A stretch of 55,319 nt of DNA. It comes from Pseudomonadota bacterium. Its GTDB lineage: Bacteria > Desulfobacterota > Anaeroferrophillalia > Anaeroferrophillales > Anaeroferrophillaceae. The translations under genes were made by a program, and so were the position numbers. The notes beneath the pieces are model-generated. The model was not told the DNA's origin and made no database searches. It saw only the letters and a program-made list of their open reading frames with translations. Of the stretch, positions 19,326 to 27,930 are shown piece by piece (the first letter of the stretch is position 1; each line of letters begins with the position of its first letter). The DNA lies in assembly GCA_034660915.1 (NCBI GenBank), contig JAYEKE010000236.1, forward strand, positions 1 to 55,319, written 5' to 3'.

Positions 19326-19423
19326 AAATCATTCATCAACAGCCGGCATAGTAGCAATTTAATGGTCCGCTTTTTGCTATCAACCCATACCAACTTGTGA
19401 GTGATCCGCTCCATTAATGGTAC

Positions 19424-19745
19424 TTAAGTTAAGCGATTAGCTGTTAGCTATCAGCGTTTAGCCTTGAAAAATAAAGGCGTTACGTTGTACAAGGTATAAG
19501 GTACAAGGTAAAAACCTTAAACCCTACACCTTACACCTTACACCTTAAACCTTTTTTTATTATTTCTCACAGAGACACGGAGTCACAGAGGGCAAATGAC
19601 TCGGGTTCTCTGTGACTTTGTGCCTCTGTGAGAGTATTTTTATCTTTTCTGAAAACGTAGTCGAATATTTACGTTTGTAATAACAAAACATCCTGTAATC
19701 ATTAAACTAACAGCTAACCGCTAAAGGCTAATCGCTCAGTTTAGG
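19424..19745 (+). repeat. MITE-like element, family A copy 4
   Basis: It begins TTAAGTTAAGCGATTAGC and ends GCTAATCGCTCAGTTTAGG. It contains the TACAAGGTAAAAACC module (19502) and the same 154-bp block as copy 1 (19554-19707), including the 67-bp imperfect hairpin at 19566-19632. The core CGGGTGAA segment is missing or replaced. It fills most of the 520-bp gap between the MobA-like gene and xdhC; no gene is seen there. Confidence 0.7.
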
Positions 19746-19846
19746 TGGTACTTCAATAAACCGAATCGGTTTTATAATTTGTTACGAAGACATCATAATT
19801 TATTTAAAACGGAAAAGAGAGAATACTTTTTCAGCCATTTTGTAAG

Positions 19847-20887
19847 ATGGAATTTTCCTGGGAAACATTACAAGGTATTCTGGCCGAACCTGCTGCCGGA
19901 ATTGCCATTTGTACTATCATTGACAAACATGGATCCGTCCCCAGGGGAATCGGCACCCGCATGCTGGTTCGAACTGATGGATCCATTGAAGGTACCATCG
20001 GTGGTGGTATTGGTGAACATGAAATTATCACCCAGGCCCGGCAGGCCATAAACAAAAGTGAAAGCCTGGTTGTCGAAACTTCACTGGCCGGCGAACAGGG
20101 ACTCGATTCACCAGCCATTTGTGGCGGTTGGTTTCAGACCCTGATTAACTACTGGTCCCATGACGACCGCGAACTGGCAGAAAAAATCACCCTGGCACTC
20201 GGTAACAGCGACCCCGTCACCCTGCTGGAAGTTGTCAGCAGTAACGATCCTGATTACCCAACCGGAGCCAAGTTGCTGCTTGATCCAAAAAGCCGCAATA
20301 CCTTGGCGGAATCAGGAATATCGGGCACTGGAGACAAGCTGACTTCTGCCTGGCTGGCAGAGCAAAAAACCGGCATCCTGCAGCTGTGTGAGTGCAAGGT
20401 GTTAGTCACCCCTTTAGCGCCACCGGCCAAGATGGTCGTTTTTGGAGCCGGCCATCTGGCCGTTCCACTGGTGGAGATGGCCTCCTGGTGTGGATTTGAG
20501 ATAACGGTCATTGATGATCGCCAGGAGTTTGCCTGTCCTGACAGATTCCCCCGGGCAGCAAAGGTACTTGTTGCCCCGATGGAAAATATCAGGGAGCTGG
20601 AATTATCGTCTGTGACTACCTATTTCATCCTTATTACCCGGGAACATCGTCATGATGATCTGCTGCTGCGGCAACTTTTAGGCACACCATATGCGTACCT
20701 GGGCATGATCGGCAGCCGACGACGGACATCAAAGGTTAAAGAAAGACTGATTAATGATGGCTTCCCGATGACTGAAATCAAGGCGCTGCATGCACCCATT
20801 GGCGTGGAAATCAACGCCCAGACACCAGAAGAAATTGCCATCAGCATTATGGCTGAAGTTATAGCGGTGAAAAACCGTACATCCTAA
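19847..20887 (+). CDS. xdhC: XdhC family molybdenum cofactor insertion/sulfuration chaperone
   Basis: A 346-residue protein with an N-terminal XdhC/CoxI domain (GSVPRGIGTRMLV and GTIGGGIGEHE) and a C-terminal Rossmann-type XdhC_C domain (VVFGAGHLAVPL at about 198-209, and YLGMIGSRRRT). XdhC proteins bind Moco, recruit a sulfurase and deliver the sulfurated cofactor to xanthine-dehydrogenase-type enzymes. It lies 13 bp upstream of the hydroxylase small subunit on the same strand, so it very likely serves that enzyme. Confidence 0.92.
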   Translation: MEFSWETLQGILAEPAAGIAICTIIDKHGSVPRGIGTRMLVRTDGSIEGTIGGGIGEHEIITQARQAINKSESLVVETSLAGEQGLDSPAICGGWFQTLINYWSHDDRELAEKITLALGNSDPVTLLEVVSSNDPDYPTGAKLLLDPKSRNTLAESGISGTGDKLTSAWLAEQKTGILQLCECKVLVTPLAPPAKMVVFGAGHLAVPLVEMASWCGFEITVIDDRQEFACPDRFPRAAKVLVAPMENIRELELSSVTTYFILITREHRHDDLLLRQLLGTPYAYLGMIGSRRRTSKVKERLINDGFPMTEIKALHAPIGVEINAQTPEEIAISIMAEVIAVKNRTS

Positions 20888-20900
20888 AGGAGTATAAATT

Positions 20901-21380
20901 ATGAAGCAAATGATCTCATTACAGGTAAATGGCGATACCTATGAACTGGCGGTCAACCCGTGGAGAACCCTCAATGAGGTATTGCGAGAGGATATCAAAC
21001 TGACCGGCACCAAATTGGGCTGCGGCACCGGCGATTGTGGCGCCTGCACCGTGTTGATAGATGGCAAATCAGTCAGTTCCTGCCTGACGCTGGCGGTTGA
21101 AGTGCAAGGTCTGGCAATTACCACCATTGAAGGAATGGCCCCCAACGCCGAAGAGCTTCATCCGATCCAGGAATCCTTCATTGAAAAAGGGGCTATCCAA
21201 TGCGGCTATTGCACCCCGGGAATGATTATGTCCACAACCTTCCTGCTCAAAAACAACCCCAACCCCACAGAGGCGGAAATACGTGCCGGTCTGTCGGGAA
21301 ATTTATGTCGCTGCACCGGCTACAATAAGATTGTTGATGCCATTGGAGACGCAGCAAAAAAGCTCAAAAAAGATGTATGA
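20901..21380 (+). CDS. Molybdenum hydroxylase, [2Fe-2S] small subunit
   Basis: A 159-residue CoxS/XdhC-type electron-transfer subunit. The plant-ferredoxin-type cluster ligands are C41, C46, C49 and C61, and the second cluster ligands are C101, C104, C136 and C138 (CGYC and CRC motifs). It passes electrons from the Mo subunit to the FAD subunit. RBS AAGGAG is upstream. First of three consecutive structural genes (small, FAD, Mo). Confidence 0.94.
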   Translation: MKQMISLQVNGDTYELAVNPWRTLNEVLREDIKLTGTKLGCGTGDCGACTVLIDGKSVSSCLTLAVEVQGLAITTIEGMAPNAEELHPIQESFIEKGAIQCGYCTPGMIMSTTFLLKNNPNPTEAEIRAGLSGNLCRCTGYNKIVDAIGDAAKKLKKDV

Positions 21381-21446
21381 TTTCTGTTTTCCACCAAGGT
21401 AACGATACAAATAAAGAAGCAATATATTGAAGAAGGAGATGTTCTC

Positions 21447-22322
21447 GTGAGTTTACCGAAATTCAGCTATCTGGCACCTGCCAGCCTGGAAGAAGCCTGC
21501 GACCTGCTGGGAAAATACCAGGGAAAGATCCGGATAAAAGCCGGCGGCACCGATCTTATGGTTCGTTTGGCTCAACGGGCCTTAAAACCCGAATACATCG
21601 TGGGAATCAGACAAATACCGGAACTTGCGGCTATTTCATTCAATCCCGATGAAGGTCTGCGCCTGGGAGCCATGGCTTTACTTTCTGATGTGGCCGGGCA
21701 CCCGCTAGTTCAGGAACATTATCCCATGCTTGCCCGGGCGGCCAAATCCACTGCTACCGTACAAATTCGCAATATGGGAACGGTCATGGGAAATATATGC
21801 AACGCCTCGCCATCAGCTGATAATTCCCCTACTCTGGTAGCCATGAATGCCAGCATTGTGGCGATTTCCAAAACCGGAGAACGACAGATTCCCATTGATG
21901 AATTTTTCCTCGGCCCGGGAAGAAGCGCCCTGGAACCGACGGAAATTGCCAAAGAAATTCTGGTTCCAGCACCACTACCCCGCAGCGGCGTCAGCTACCA
22001 GAAAATTTCACCCCGGTCAAAGGTTGATATTGCCGCGGTCAATGTCGGAGCCATGGTAACAGTAGATGAGCAGGAAGCCTGTCAACAGACCCGCATTTGT
22101 CTTGGTGCGGTTGGCCCCATTCCCTTACGAGCCACAACTGCTGAAGAATTCTTGCAGGGAAAAGTCATTACCGATGAGGTTGCCGAGCAGGCCGGGGCTC
22201 TGGCCGGCTCCGATGCTTCACCCATTTCCGATGTTCGGGCTTCCAAGGAATACCGGCGGCTGATGGTTATTATTTTGACCAAGCGGGCACTGCTGGAAGC
22301 CCGATACGGCACCAGGATATAA
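21447..22322 (+). CDS. Molybdenum hydroxylase, FAD-binding subunit
   Basis: A 291-residue CoxM-type FAD subunit. FAD motifs KAGGTDLMV (about 32-40) and TVMGNICNASPSADN are present. It lacks the extra cysteine-containing insertion that binds a [4Fe-4S] cluster in 4-hydroxybenzoyl-CoA reductase, so it belongs with the xanthine dehydrogenase/CO dehydrogenase/nicotinate-type enzymes instead. It starts with GTG at 21447 after GAAGGAG. It lies between the iron-sulfur and Mo subunit genes. Confidence 0.92.
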   Translation: MSLPKFSYLAPASLEEACDLLGKYQGKIRIKAGGTDLMVRLAQRALKPEYIVGIRQIPELAAISFNPDEGLRLGAMALLSDVAGHPLVQEHYPMLARAAKSTATVQIRNMGTVMGNICNASPSADNSPTLVAMNASIVAISKTGERQIPIDEFFLGPGRSALEPTEIAKEILVPAPLPRSGVSYQKISPRSKVDIAAVNVGAMVTVDEQEACQQTRICLGAVGPIPLRATTAEEFLQGKVITDEVAEQAGALAGSDASPISDVRASKEYRRLMVIILTKRALLEARYGTRI

Positions 22323-22385
22323 TAGTGCAAGTTGTTGCGGTTCAGAAGAAAAAAACAGCTAGATTATGCAAATAGAGGGGTTATT

Positions 22386-24659
22386 ATGACTACAGATCTT
22401 TCCGTGGTAGGTAAAAGCCTGCCCCGCTCGGACGCCAGAATCAAAGCCGTGGGCGCTGCCCGCTATTGCGACGATATTATTCGTCCCGGCATGCTCTTTG
22501 GTAAATTATTACGCAGTCCGGTCGCCCATGCCAAAATCCTCAATATTGATGTCAGTAAAGCCAAAAAGTTGCCCGGAGTTAAGAGTGTCATTACCGGAAA
22601 TGACACTCTTAAAATTCGCTTCGGCAACTGGCGCCTGGTACCGGAAAGTCAGGATGAACTGCCATTGGCGGTGGATAAAGTGCGGTTTATAGGTGATGAG
22701 GTGGCTGCAGTTGCCGCCATCGACAAAGATATTGCCGAAGAAGCCCTGGATTTGATTTCCGTTGAGTATGAAGAACTGCCCGGCGCCTTTTCGGTGGATG
22801 AATCCCTGGCTGAAGGAGCTCCGGTTATTCACCAGGCACACCAGAACAACATCAGCTTGCAGCGCAACATTGATTACGGTGATCTTGAGCAGGGATTTGC
22901 CGATTCCCATCTGATTCTCGATAATGACTTTACCGTCCATGCCACCAATCATGCCTACATGGAGCCCTGTTCCTGCGTGGCTGAATATGATCATGACGGG
23001 CGGCTGACCATCTGGACCTCAACCCAGACCCCTTATTTTGTCCAGTGCCTGCTGGCCCAGACCCTGGGCATGCGGGAAAATGATATCCGGGTTATCAAAC
23101 CTTTTGTCGGTGGTGGTTTTGGCGGCAAGATGGAAATGCGCAAATGGGAATTTGCCGCCGCCTTCATGGCCCGTGAAACCGGCCGCCCGGTTAAATTCAC
23201 CCTGACCCGGACTGAAGAATTGGCTACCGGCCGACGGCGCCATCCGATGAAAATCAGATCAAAAATCGGTTTCAAAAAAGACGGCACTATTTTAGCCAAA
23301 GAATTCACTGCCCATCTGGATGGTGGAGCCTATAACAGCATGGGGCCGACGGCGGCCTTTCTGTGTGGCAACTTCGGCGGCATGCTCTACCGCCATCCCA
23401 ACTATCGCTACAACGGTTACCATGTCTACACCAACAAGCCGCCGGCGGGGGCAATGCGCGGGTTTGGGGCCCCCCAGGCCCTTTTTGTCGCTGAAACTCA
23501 GATGAACATGGCCGCTAAAGAACTGGGGATGGATCCTCTGGACATCCGGCTGATAAATGCCATGGTTCCCGGCGATGAAATCCCCGGAGTGGCAAAGATT
23601 TCCAGCTGCGGTTTCAAAGAATCACTGTTGAAAGTTGCAGAGATGACCAACTGGCGGGAAAAACGTCAGAACCTGAAAGATGGCCAGGGAATCGGCATCG
23701 GCTGCTACAGTTTTATTTCCGGCGGCGTATTCAACTGGTTCAATACCCGCTATAACTTTACCCGGGCGGAAGTCCGAGCATTCGATGACGGCACTGTCCA
23801 CCTGTTAACCATGGCTTCTGATATCGGCCAGGGATGTGATACGGTTTTACGCCAGATCCTGGCCGAGGATCTGGGCCTGGAAATCAAAGATATCCGCTTG
23901 ACTGCCGCCGACACCGCAGTAACCCCCCAGGCTGACTTAGGCACCTGGGGCAGCCGGGTAACCCTGATGGCCGGTAACGCGGTCCGTAAAGCAGCGGCAG
24001 AAATAAAAGAGCAGTTGTTTAAAATTGTCTCCATGAAGTTTGATCTTAATGTTATTCATGACATGACCTGTAAAAAAGGAAGGATATACGCCAAAAACCG
24101 TCCTGATCGGGGCATCGCTTTTGGCGAGGCGGTCCGCCTGGCCCAGCGGGCCAACCGGGGAGACCCCATCATTGGTTATGGTTCCTATACCCCGCGAAAT
24201 AAAGGGCTGGTAACCCCGGCTTTCAGTTTTGGCGCCCAGGTTGCCGAACTGGAAGTGGATATGGAAACCGGGGCCATTGAGGTCAAAGAAATGAACACCG
24301 CCCACGATTGCGGCACCCCCATCAATCCCATGTCGGTTGAAGGGCAGCTGGAGGGTTCGGTACACATGGGGCTTGGCTACGCCCTCAGTGAACAATATAT
24401 CATGAAAGGTGGAAAAACCCTGACCTCAACCTTCCTGGATTACAAAATCCCCTGTGCCGAGGATATGCCGCCGGGGGAATCCGTTCATATCGACACCTAT
24501 GAACCAGAAGGCCCTTTCGGGGCCAAGGAAGCCGGGGAAGGACTGGTTTCACCGACGGCTCCGGCCATTGCCGATGCCGTCTGGCATGCAACCGGCTACC
24601 GCTGCATGAATCTGCCCATTACTCCGGAAAAAGTACTCAAGGGGCTGGACAAACTGTAA
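22386..24659 (+). CDS. Molybdenum hydroxylase, molybdopterin-binding large subunit
   Basis: A 757-residue catalytic subunit of the xanthine dehydrogenase family. Recognisable are the N-terminal aldehyde-oxidase domain, the Moco-binding FVGGGFGGKMEMRKWEF and AMRGFGAPQALFVAE segments, and a C-terminal GAKEAGEGLVSPTAPAIADA that carries the expected active-site glutamate. The substrate cannot be told from sequence: purine, nicotinate-like N-heterocycle or aldehyde are all possible. The ATG at 22386 is supported by GAGGGG upstream. Its stop codon overlaps the next small gene (TAATG). Confidence 0.92.
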   Translation: MTTDLSVVGKSLPRSDARIKAVGAARYCDDIIRPGMLFGKLLRSPVAHAKILNIDVSKAKKLPGVKSVITGNDTLKIRFGNWRLVPESQDELPLAVDKVRFIGDEVAAVAAIDKDIAEEALDLISVEYEELPGAFSVDESLAEGAPVIHQAHQNNISLQRNIDYGDLEQGFADSHLILDNDFTVHATNHAYMEPCSCVAEYDHDGRLTIWTSTQTPYFVQCLLAQTLGMRENDIRVIKPFVGGGFGGKMEMRKWEFAAAFMARETGRPVKFTLTRTEELATGRRRHPMKIRSKIGFKKDGTILAKEFTAHLDGGAYNSMGPTAAFLCGNFGGMLYRHPNYRYNGYHVYTNKPPAGAMRGFGAPQALFVAETQMNMAAKELGMDPLDIRLINAMVPGDEIPGVAKISSCGFKESLLKVAEMTNWREKRQNLKDGQGIGIGCYSFISGGVFNWFNTRYNFTRAEVRAFDDGTVHLLTMASDIGQGCDTVLRQILAEDLGLEIKDIRLTAADTAVTPQADLGTWGSRVTLMAGNAVRKAAAEIKEQLFKIVSMKFDLNVIHDMTCKKGRIYAKNRPDRGIAFGEAVRLAQRANRGDPIIGYGSYTPRNKGLVTPAFSFGAQVAELEVDMETGAIEVKEMNTAHDCGTPINPMSVEGQLEGSVHMGLGYALSEQYIMKGGKTLTSTFLDYKIPCAEDMPPGESVHIDTYEPEGPFGAKEAGEGLVSPTAPAIADAVWHATGYRCMNLPITPEKVLKGLDKL

Positions 24660-24880
24660 TGACAGAAAAAACCGTAAAACCCCATAAAGACGTTCAGCTG
24701 ACCACCTTGCAATCGGGGAAATTACCCCCTTGTATGCAGCCGACCTTTGGCAACTGCCGGGGCTGTTTTGGTTGGCAGACCATGATTGATGCCGCCTGCA
24801 ACGGAGATCCCGTCTGGCAGCGAATCCCAATCCACTGTCCGGTAACCGGCTTAACGGTCAAAGTCGAGAAGAAAAGGTAA
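24659..24880 (+). CDS. Small Cys-rich protein of the molybdenum hydroxylase operon
   Basis: A 73-residue protein whose ATG overlaps the stop of the Mo subunit gene, so it is translationally coupled. It has five cysteines (C25, C33, C36, C47, C60), with C33 and C36 as a CxxC pair and C60 preceded by His, suggesting metal or cluster binding. No signal peptide or membrane segment. Family not recognised; a role in assembly or electron transfer for the hydroxylase is inferred from position only. Its stop codon TAA lies in the terminal repeat of the element that follows. Confidence 0.6.
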   Translation: MTEKTVKPHKDVQLTTLQSGKLPPCMQPTFGNCRGCFGWQTMIDAACNGDPVWQRIPIHCPVTGLTVKVEKKR

Positions 24881-25063
24881 CTATTCAGCACATTGCATCG
24901 TTACTCAACAAGTAGTAAACTCGGGACTGCCCCCCAGCTTCACCGGGGGCTGTCCCAGATGTTTACGGACTATGAAACAATGTCGGCATGCGCCGCAAAA
25001 GCCTGGGACAGTCCCGGTTTTGCTTACAGCAGTGCACTTCATAAAGATGTGCTGAATAGTTAC
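24877..25063. repeat. MITE-like element, family D
   Basis: A 187-bp non-coding element bounded by perfect 17-bp inverted repeats, GTAACTATTCAGCACAT and its complement. Inside are further nested complementary words (CGGGACTG, CTGTCCCAG, CTGGGACAG, CAGTCCCG), so the whole can fold into a compound hairpin. Its left repeat contains the stop codon of the small Cys-rich gene. The GGGACAGTCCC words recall the GGGGACAGT palindromes at 10414 and 18631. Confidence 0.75.
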
Positions 25064-25140
25064 AAGAAAAGCTGGTTCTGCGCCTTATCTATTCTTAGAA
25101 ATGCCTGAAACTCATTAACGGCTGGCAAGATTGCCGGCCG

Positions 25141-25608
25141 TTAATCGTTTGCCGGCAATGGATTGGATTCGTCTGGTGGCAATAGTTTATTCAACAAGAC
25201 AGTAACTATAATGGCTGCGGCAAAACGGATGAGAAGAATTAGCAAGCCGTTGGCCCCGATGGCAACGAAGAGCAGGGTATCTTCAAAAACTGAATGATTG
25301 ATGGAAAGGAAAGTAACGATCAACAGCAGCTCACGCCGGGATAATTGTCCCTGGCGAGCATAGTGAATGATCATGCCGGCCCCATACGCAAGTCCGAGAA
25401 CCAAACCGATAACCAGCGGAAACGCCCCGGCGCCTGAAATCCCGAGGAAACGGACCACCTTTTCCAGCTGGATTGATACTTTCTCTAAAATTCGCAAATC
25501 ATCAAGGATCTGCATACCCACCATCAGCGGCACGACAATCAGCGCCAGATGCCAGACCTGCAACAGGCTGCCACGCAGACCTTCCATGAAAATCAGCAGA
25601 ATTTCCAT
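25141..25608 (-). CDS. Gate (nucleoside-recognition) domain membrane protein, second of a pair
   Basis: A 155-residue integral membrane protein with about four hydrophobic segments; conserved gate-domain features are ISGAGAFPLVIGLVLGLAYGAGM and LSINHSVFEDT. Such paired short proteins resemble SpmA/SpmB-type and nucleoside-transporter gate domains; the substrate is unknown. The ATG at 25608 starts just after the stop of its partner, and an upstream reading is only out-of-frame overlap. The stop codon lies in a long hairpin (25114-25145) that could end transcripts. Confidence 0.75.
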   Translation of the reverse strand: MEILLIFMEGLRGSLLQVWHLALIVVPLMVGMQILDDLRILEKVSIQLEKVVRFLGISGAGAFPLVIGLVLGLAYGAGMIIHYARQGQLSRRELLLIVTFLSINHSVFEDTLLFVAIGANGLLILLIRFAAAIIVTVLLNKLLPPDESNPLPAND

Positions 25609-25624
25609 CAATTCTTGCTCTTTC

Positions 25625-26062
25625 CTAAAAAAATGCCCGGCATTGATAAAGCCCGATGGCCAGCATGAAACCCATGCCCAAACGAAAGAAGACAAATGGC
25701 CAGGCGGTAATCCCGGTCTTCTTGCAGACCGCGGTTTCCACCACCAGGCTGTGAGAAAGCAGCAACAGTAAAGCAAAAACCGTTACCTGAGGCCCATCAA
25801 GAGATAATGGTGTTACCGCCCCGATGGCGGCATAAAGGTTCAACAGGTTTCCCAGCACCACCCCCATGGCGGCTTCTCCGGGAAGTCCCATTAATCCCAT
25901 CAGGGGCTTACAAACCCTGCCGATCCATTTCAAAATTGGGGTATGGGATAAAAGGGTCATGACCAGATAAATAGGCACCATGATCAATGCAAGTTCCCAG
26001 GTAGTCAGTAAACCGTTTTTCAGCCCTCGCAAAAATGTCCCTTTAGTAACCACCAGCCGCAC
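25625..26062 (-). CDS. Gate (nucleoside-recognition) domain membrane protein, first of a pair
   Basis: A 145-residue membrane protein with four predicted hydrophobic segments and the gate-like GLPGEAAMGVVLGNLLNLYAA motif. It is paired with the next gene (16-bp gap), and together they form the two halves found in SpmA/SpmB-like systems. It starts with GTG at 26062; a nearby downstream GTG is possible. The 226-bp gap to the divergent stress-protein gene shows only promoter-like sequence. Confidence 0.72.
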   Translation of the reverse strand: MRLVVTKGTFLRGLKNGLLTTWELALIMVPIYLVMTLLSHTPILKWIGRVCKPLMGLMGLPGEAAMGVVLGNLLNLYAAIGAVTPLSLDGPQVTVFALLLLLSHSLVVETAVCKKTGITAWPFVFFRLGMGFMLAIGLYQCRAFF

Positions 26063-26212
26063 CCTGTTCGGTTAAAAATTAATCGCAATTTTGAGAGCCT
26101 CTAACACAAAAAAACTCGAAAGGCCAGGGCTGTCAGTTCCAACCTACGTCATTGCATAATTATGTGGTCTCAAAATTCCCACCTACCCTGAAATAAAAAA
26201 GTATTTTACCCC

Positions 26213-26240
26213 TTGCAATTAACATTATATATGCTATATC
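26213..26240 (+). promoter_or_regulatory. Possible sigma-70 promoter for the universal stress protein
   Basis: TTGCAA (26213-26218), 16 bp, then TATATC (26235-26240), 49 bp before the ATG, in an AT-rich stretch. The match is moderate and the spacing one base short; no other candidate in the gap is better. Confidence 0.35.
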
Positions 26241-26288
26241 CACCATTATATGCATTAACATATAGCACTGAAAAAGGGGGAATAAGTA

Positions 26289-26732
26289 ATGAAAATTAAA
26301 AATATTTTGGTGCCAATCGATTTCTCCGAGGATTCTTACTATGCCCTTGAATATGCCCTTGATCTGGCAGCCAGCCATGGCAGCACCCTGCGTATTCTCT
26401 ATGTGAACCGCGATGAAAGCATGCTCTTTCACTACCTTTCCGCCAGTGAATATGAAGCCATTCGCAACCGAGCCCTGGAAGACGCGAAAGAAAGGCTTGA
26501 AAATCTGGAAAACAAACTTCCCAAGTTGAAAAATATTGAATACCATTACCATGTCCGCCGGGGAACTCCCTATGTTGAGATACTGGAAGAACTGGAAAAA
26601 AACCCGGTAGACCTGGTGGTTATCGGCTCCCATGGTTGGCAAGCAGCAAAAAAATACTTTTACGGCACTACGGCGGAAAAAGTGATCCGCCGCACCAATA
26701 ATACTATTTTAGTAACCAGAAAACCTGACTAG
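26289..26732 (+). CDS. Universal stress protein, UspA family
   Basis: A 147-residue cytoplasmic Usp-domain protein. It starts MKIKNILVPIDFSED and has the ATP-binding pattern GSHG followed nine residues later by GTTAEKVI, so it belongs to the ATP-binding subgroup. GGGGGA is upstream of its ATG. A TAXI-type binding protein and fused permease follow on the same strand; Usp genes are often found with TRAP transporters. Confidence 0.9.
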   Translation: MKIKNILVPIDFSEDSYYALEYALDLAASHGSTLRILYVNRDESMLFHYLSASEYEAIRNRALEDAKERLENLENKLPKLKNIEYHYHVRRGTPYVEILEELEKNPVDLVVIGSHGWQAAKKYFYGTTAEKVIRRTNNTILVTRKPD

Positions 26733-26829
26733 TTAAACTCAGCAGAAAGGAGGAATGCCTGGAAGCCCCATAATTTGAATTAGTTAGTTCTTAAAGGAAT
26801 TTCATCCACAAAACCAAAGGAGAAGATTC

Positions 26830-27798
26830 ATGAAGAAATTAACCGTTCTATTAATCAGTCTGGCTTTAATCTGCCTCTGTGCGCCGGTTCAATCATCAGC
26901 CCGCATGCGTTTTGTTACCATCGGTACCGGCGGCGTCACCGGCGTTTACTATCCCACCGGCGGAGCCATCAGCCGCATGGTCAACAAAAAATACAAAGTA
27001 TATAAGTTGAAAGCCACGGTTGAATCAACCGGCGGCTCGGTATTTAATATCAATGCCGTGATGCATGGAGATCTGGAATTTGGCATCGCCCAATCAGATC
27101 GCCAGTACCAGGCATATAACGGAATGAAGGAATGGAAAGGAAAACCCCAGAAGGATCTGCGGGCGGTTTTCAGCATTCACCCAGAATCCATCACCTTGAT
27201 TGCCTCTGACGCCAGCGGCATTAACTCCCTTAAAGACATGAAGGGCAAACGCATCGCCATCGGCAATCCCGGCTCCGGACAGCTGGGAAATTCCCGGGAT
27301 GCACTCTGGCTGGCCGGCCTGGATGAGGAAAAAGACATCAATGCTGAATATATCAAAGCGGTGGAATCAGCCAGCGCCCTGCAGGACGAAAGGATCGATG
27401 CCTATTTTTACACTGTCGGTCATCCCAATGGCTCCATCAAGGAAGCTACCGCCGGCCGGGTTAAAGTCCATATCGTCCCGATTGCCAAAGTAAAACCTTT
27501 GACTGATAAATTCCCATATTATGCTTCAGCCAACATCCCGATGAAATCCTACCCCAATGCTACCAACAAGGAAGAATTGGTCCCGACTTTCGGCGTCAAG
27601 GCAACGCTGGTAACCTCGGCAAAAGTTCCCGATGATGTGGTATACGCGATTACCAAGGAAGTTTTCGACAACTTTGAAGATTTCAAAAAACTCCATCCGG
27701 CATATTCAGTCCTGACCAAGAATAATATGCTCGAAGGCTTATCGGCACCATTGCATCCCGGCGCCATTAAATATTTCAAGGAAGCCGGCCTAATGTAA
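26830..27798 (+). CDS. TAXI family TRAP transporter substrate-binding protein
   Basis: A 322-residue periplasmic binding protein. A signal peptide occupies about residues 1-24 (MKKLTVLLISLALICLC then APVQSSA). The family signature is FVTIGTGGVTGVYYPTGGAI, and IAIGNPGSGQ follows. TAXI proteins feed TRAP permeases with dicarboxylates, glutamate or related acids; the actual ligand is unknown. A strong AGGAGA site precedes the ATG. The fused permease is next, after a hairpin with a T-run. Confidence 0.92.
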   Translation: MKKLTVLLISLALICLCAPVQSSARMRFVTIGTGGVTGVYYPTGGAISRMVNKKYKVYKLKATVESTGGSVFNINAVMHGDLEFGIAQSDRQYQAYNGMKEWKGKPQKDLRAVFSIHPESITLIASDASGINSLKDMKGKRIAIGNPGSGQLGNSRDALWLAGLDEEKDINAEYIKAVESASALQDERIDAYFYTVGHPNGSIKEATAGRVKVHIVPIAKVKPLTDKFPYYASANIPMKSYPNATNKEELVPTFGVKATLVTSAKVPDDVVYAITKEVFDNFEDFKKLHPAYSVLTKNNMLEGLSAPLHPGAIKYFKEAGLM

Positions 27799-27810
27799 AC
27801 TAAAACAGCT

Positions 27811-27848
27811 AACAGGCAATACCGGAATTCCGATATTGCCTGTTTTTT
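27811..27848 (+). terminator. Terminator or attenuator between binding protein and permease genes
   Basis: AACAGGCAAT pairs with ATTGCCTGTT around a further-paired interior (ACCGGAATTCCGAT), followed by seven T residues. Its position inside a two-gene transport unit suggests partial termination, which would give more binding protein than permease. Confidence 0.75.
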
Positions 27849-27930
27849 TATTCATTCGACGGTTTCCAGGCCAAAACTTCACCACAGTATTTTCAACCAT
27901 TTTTTTGCATGAACAGGGGAGGATGGCAAA

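Noticed and set aside
21447-24659. Assignment of the molybdenum hydroxylase to 4-hydroxybenzoyl-CoA reductase
   Set aside because: The FAD subunit lacks the cysteine-containing insertion that binds the extra [4Fe-4S] cluster of that enzyme.
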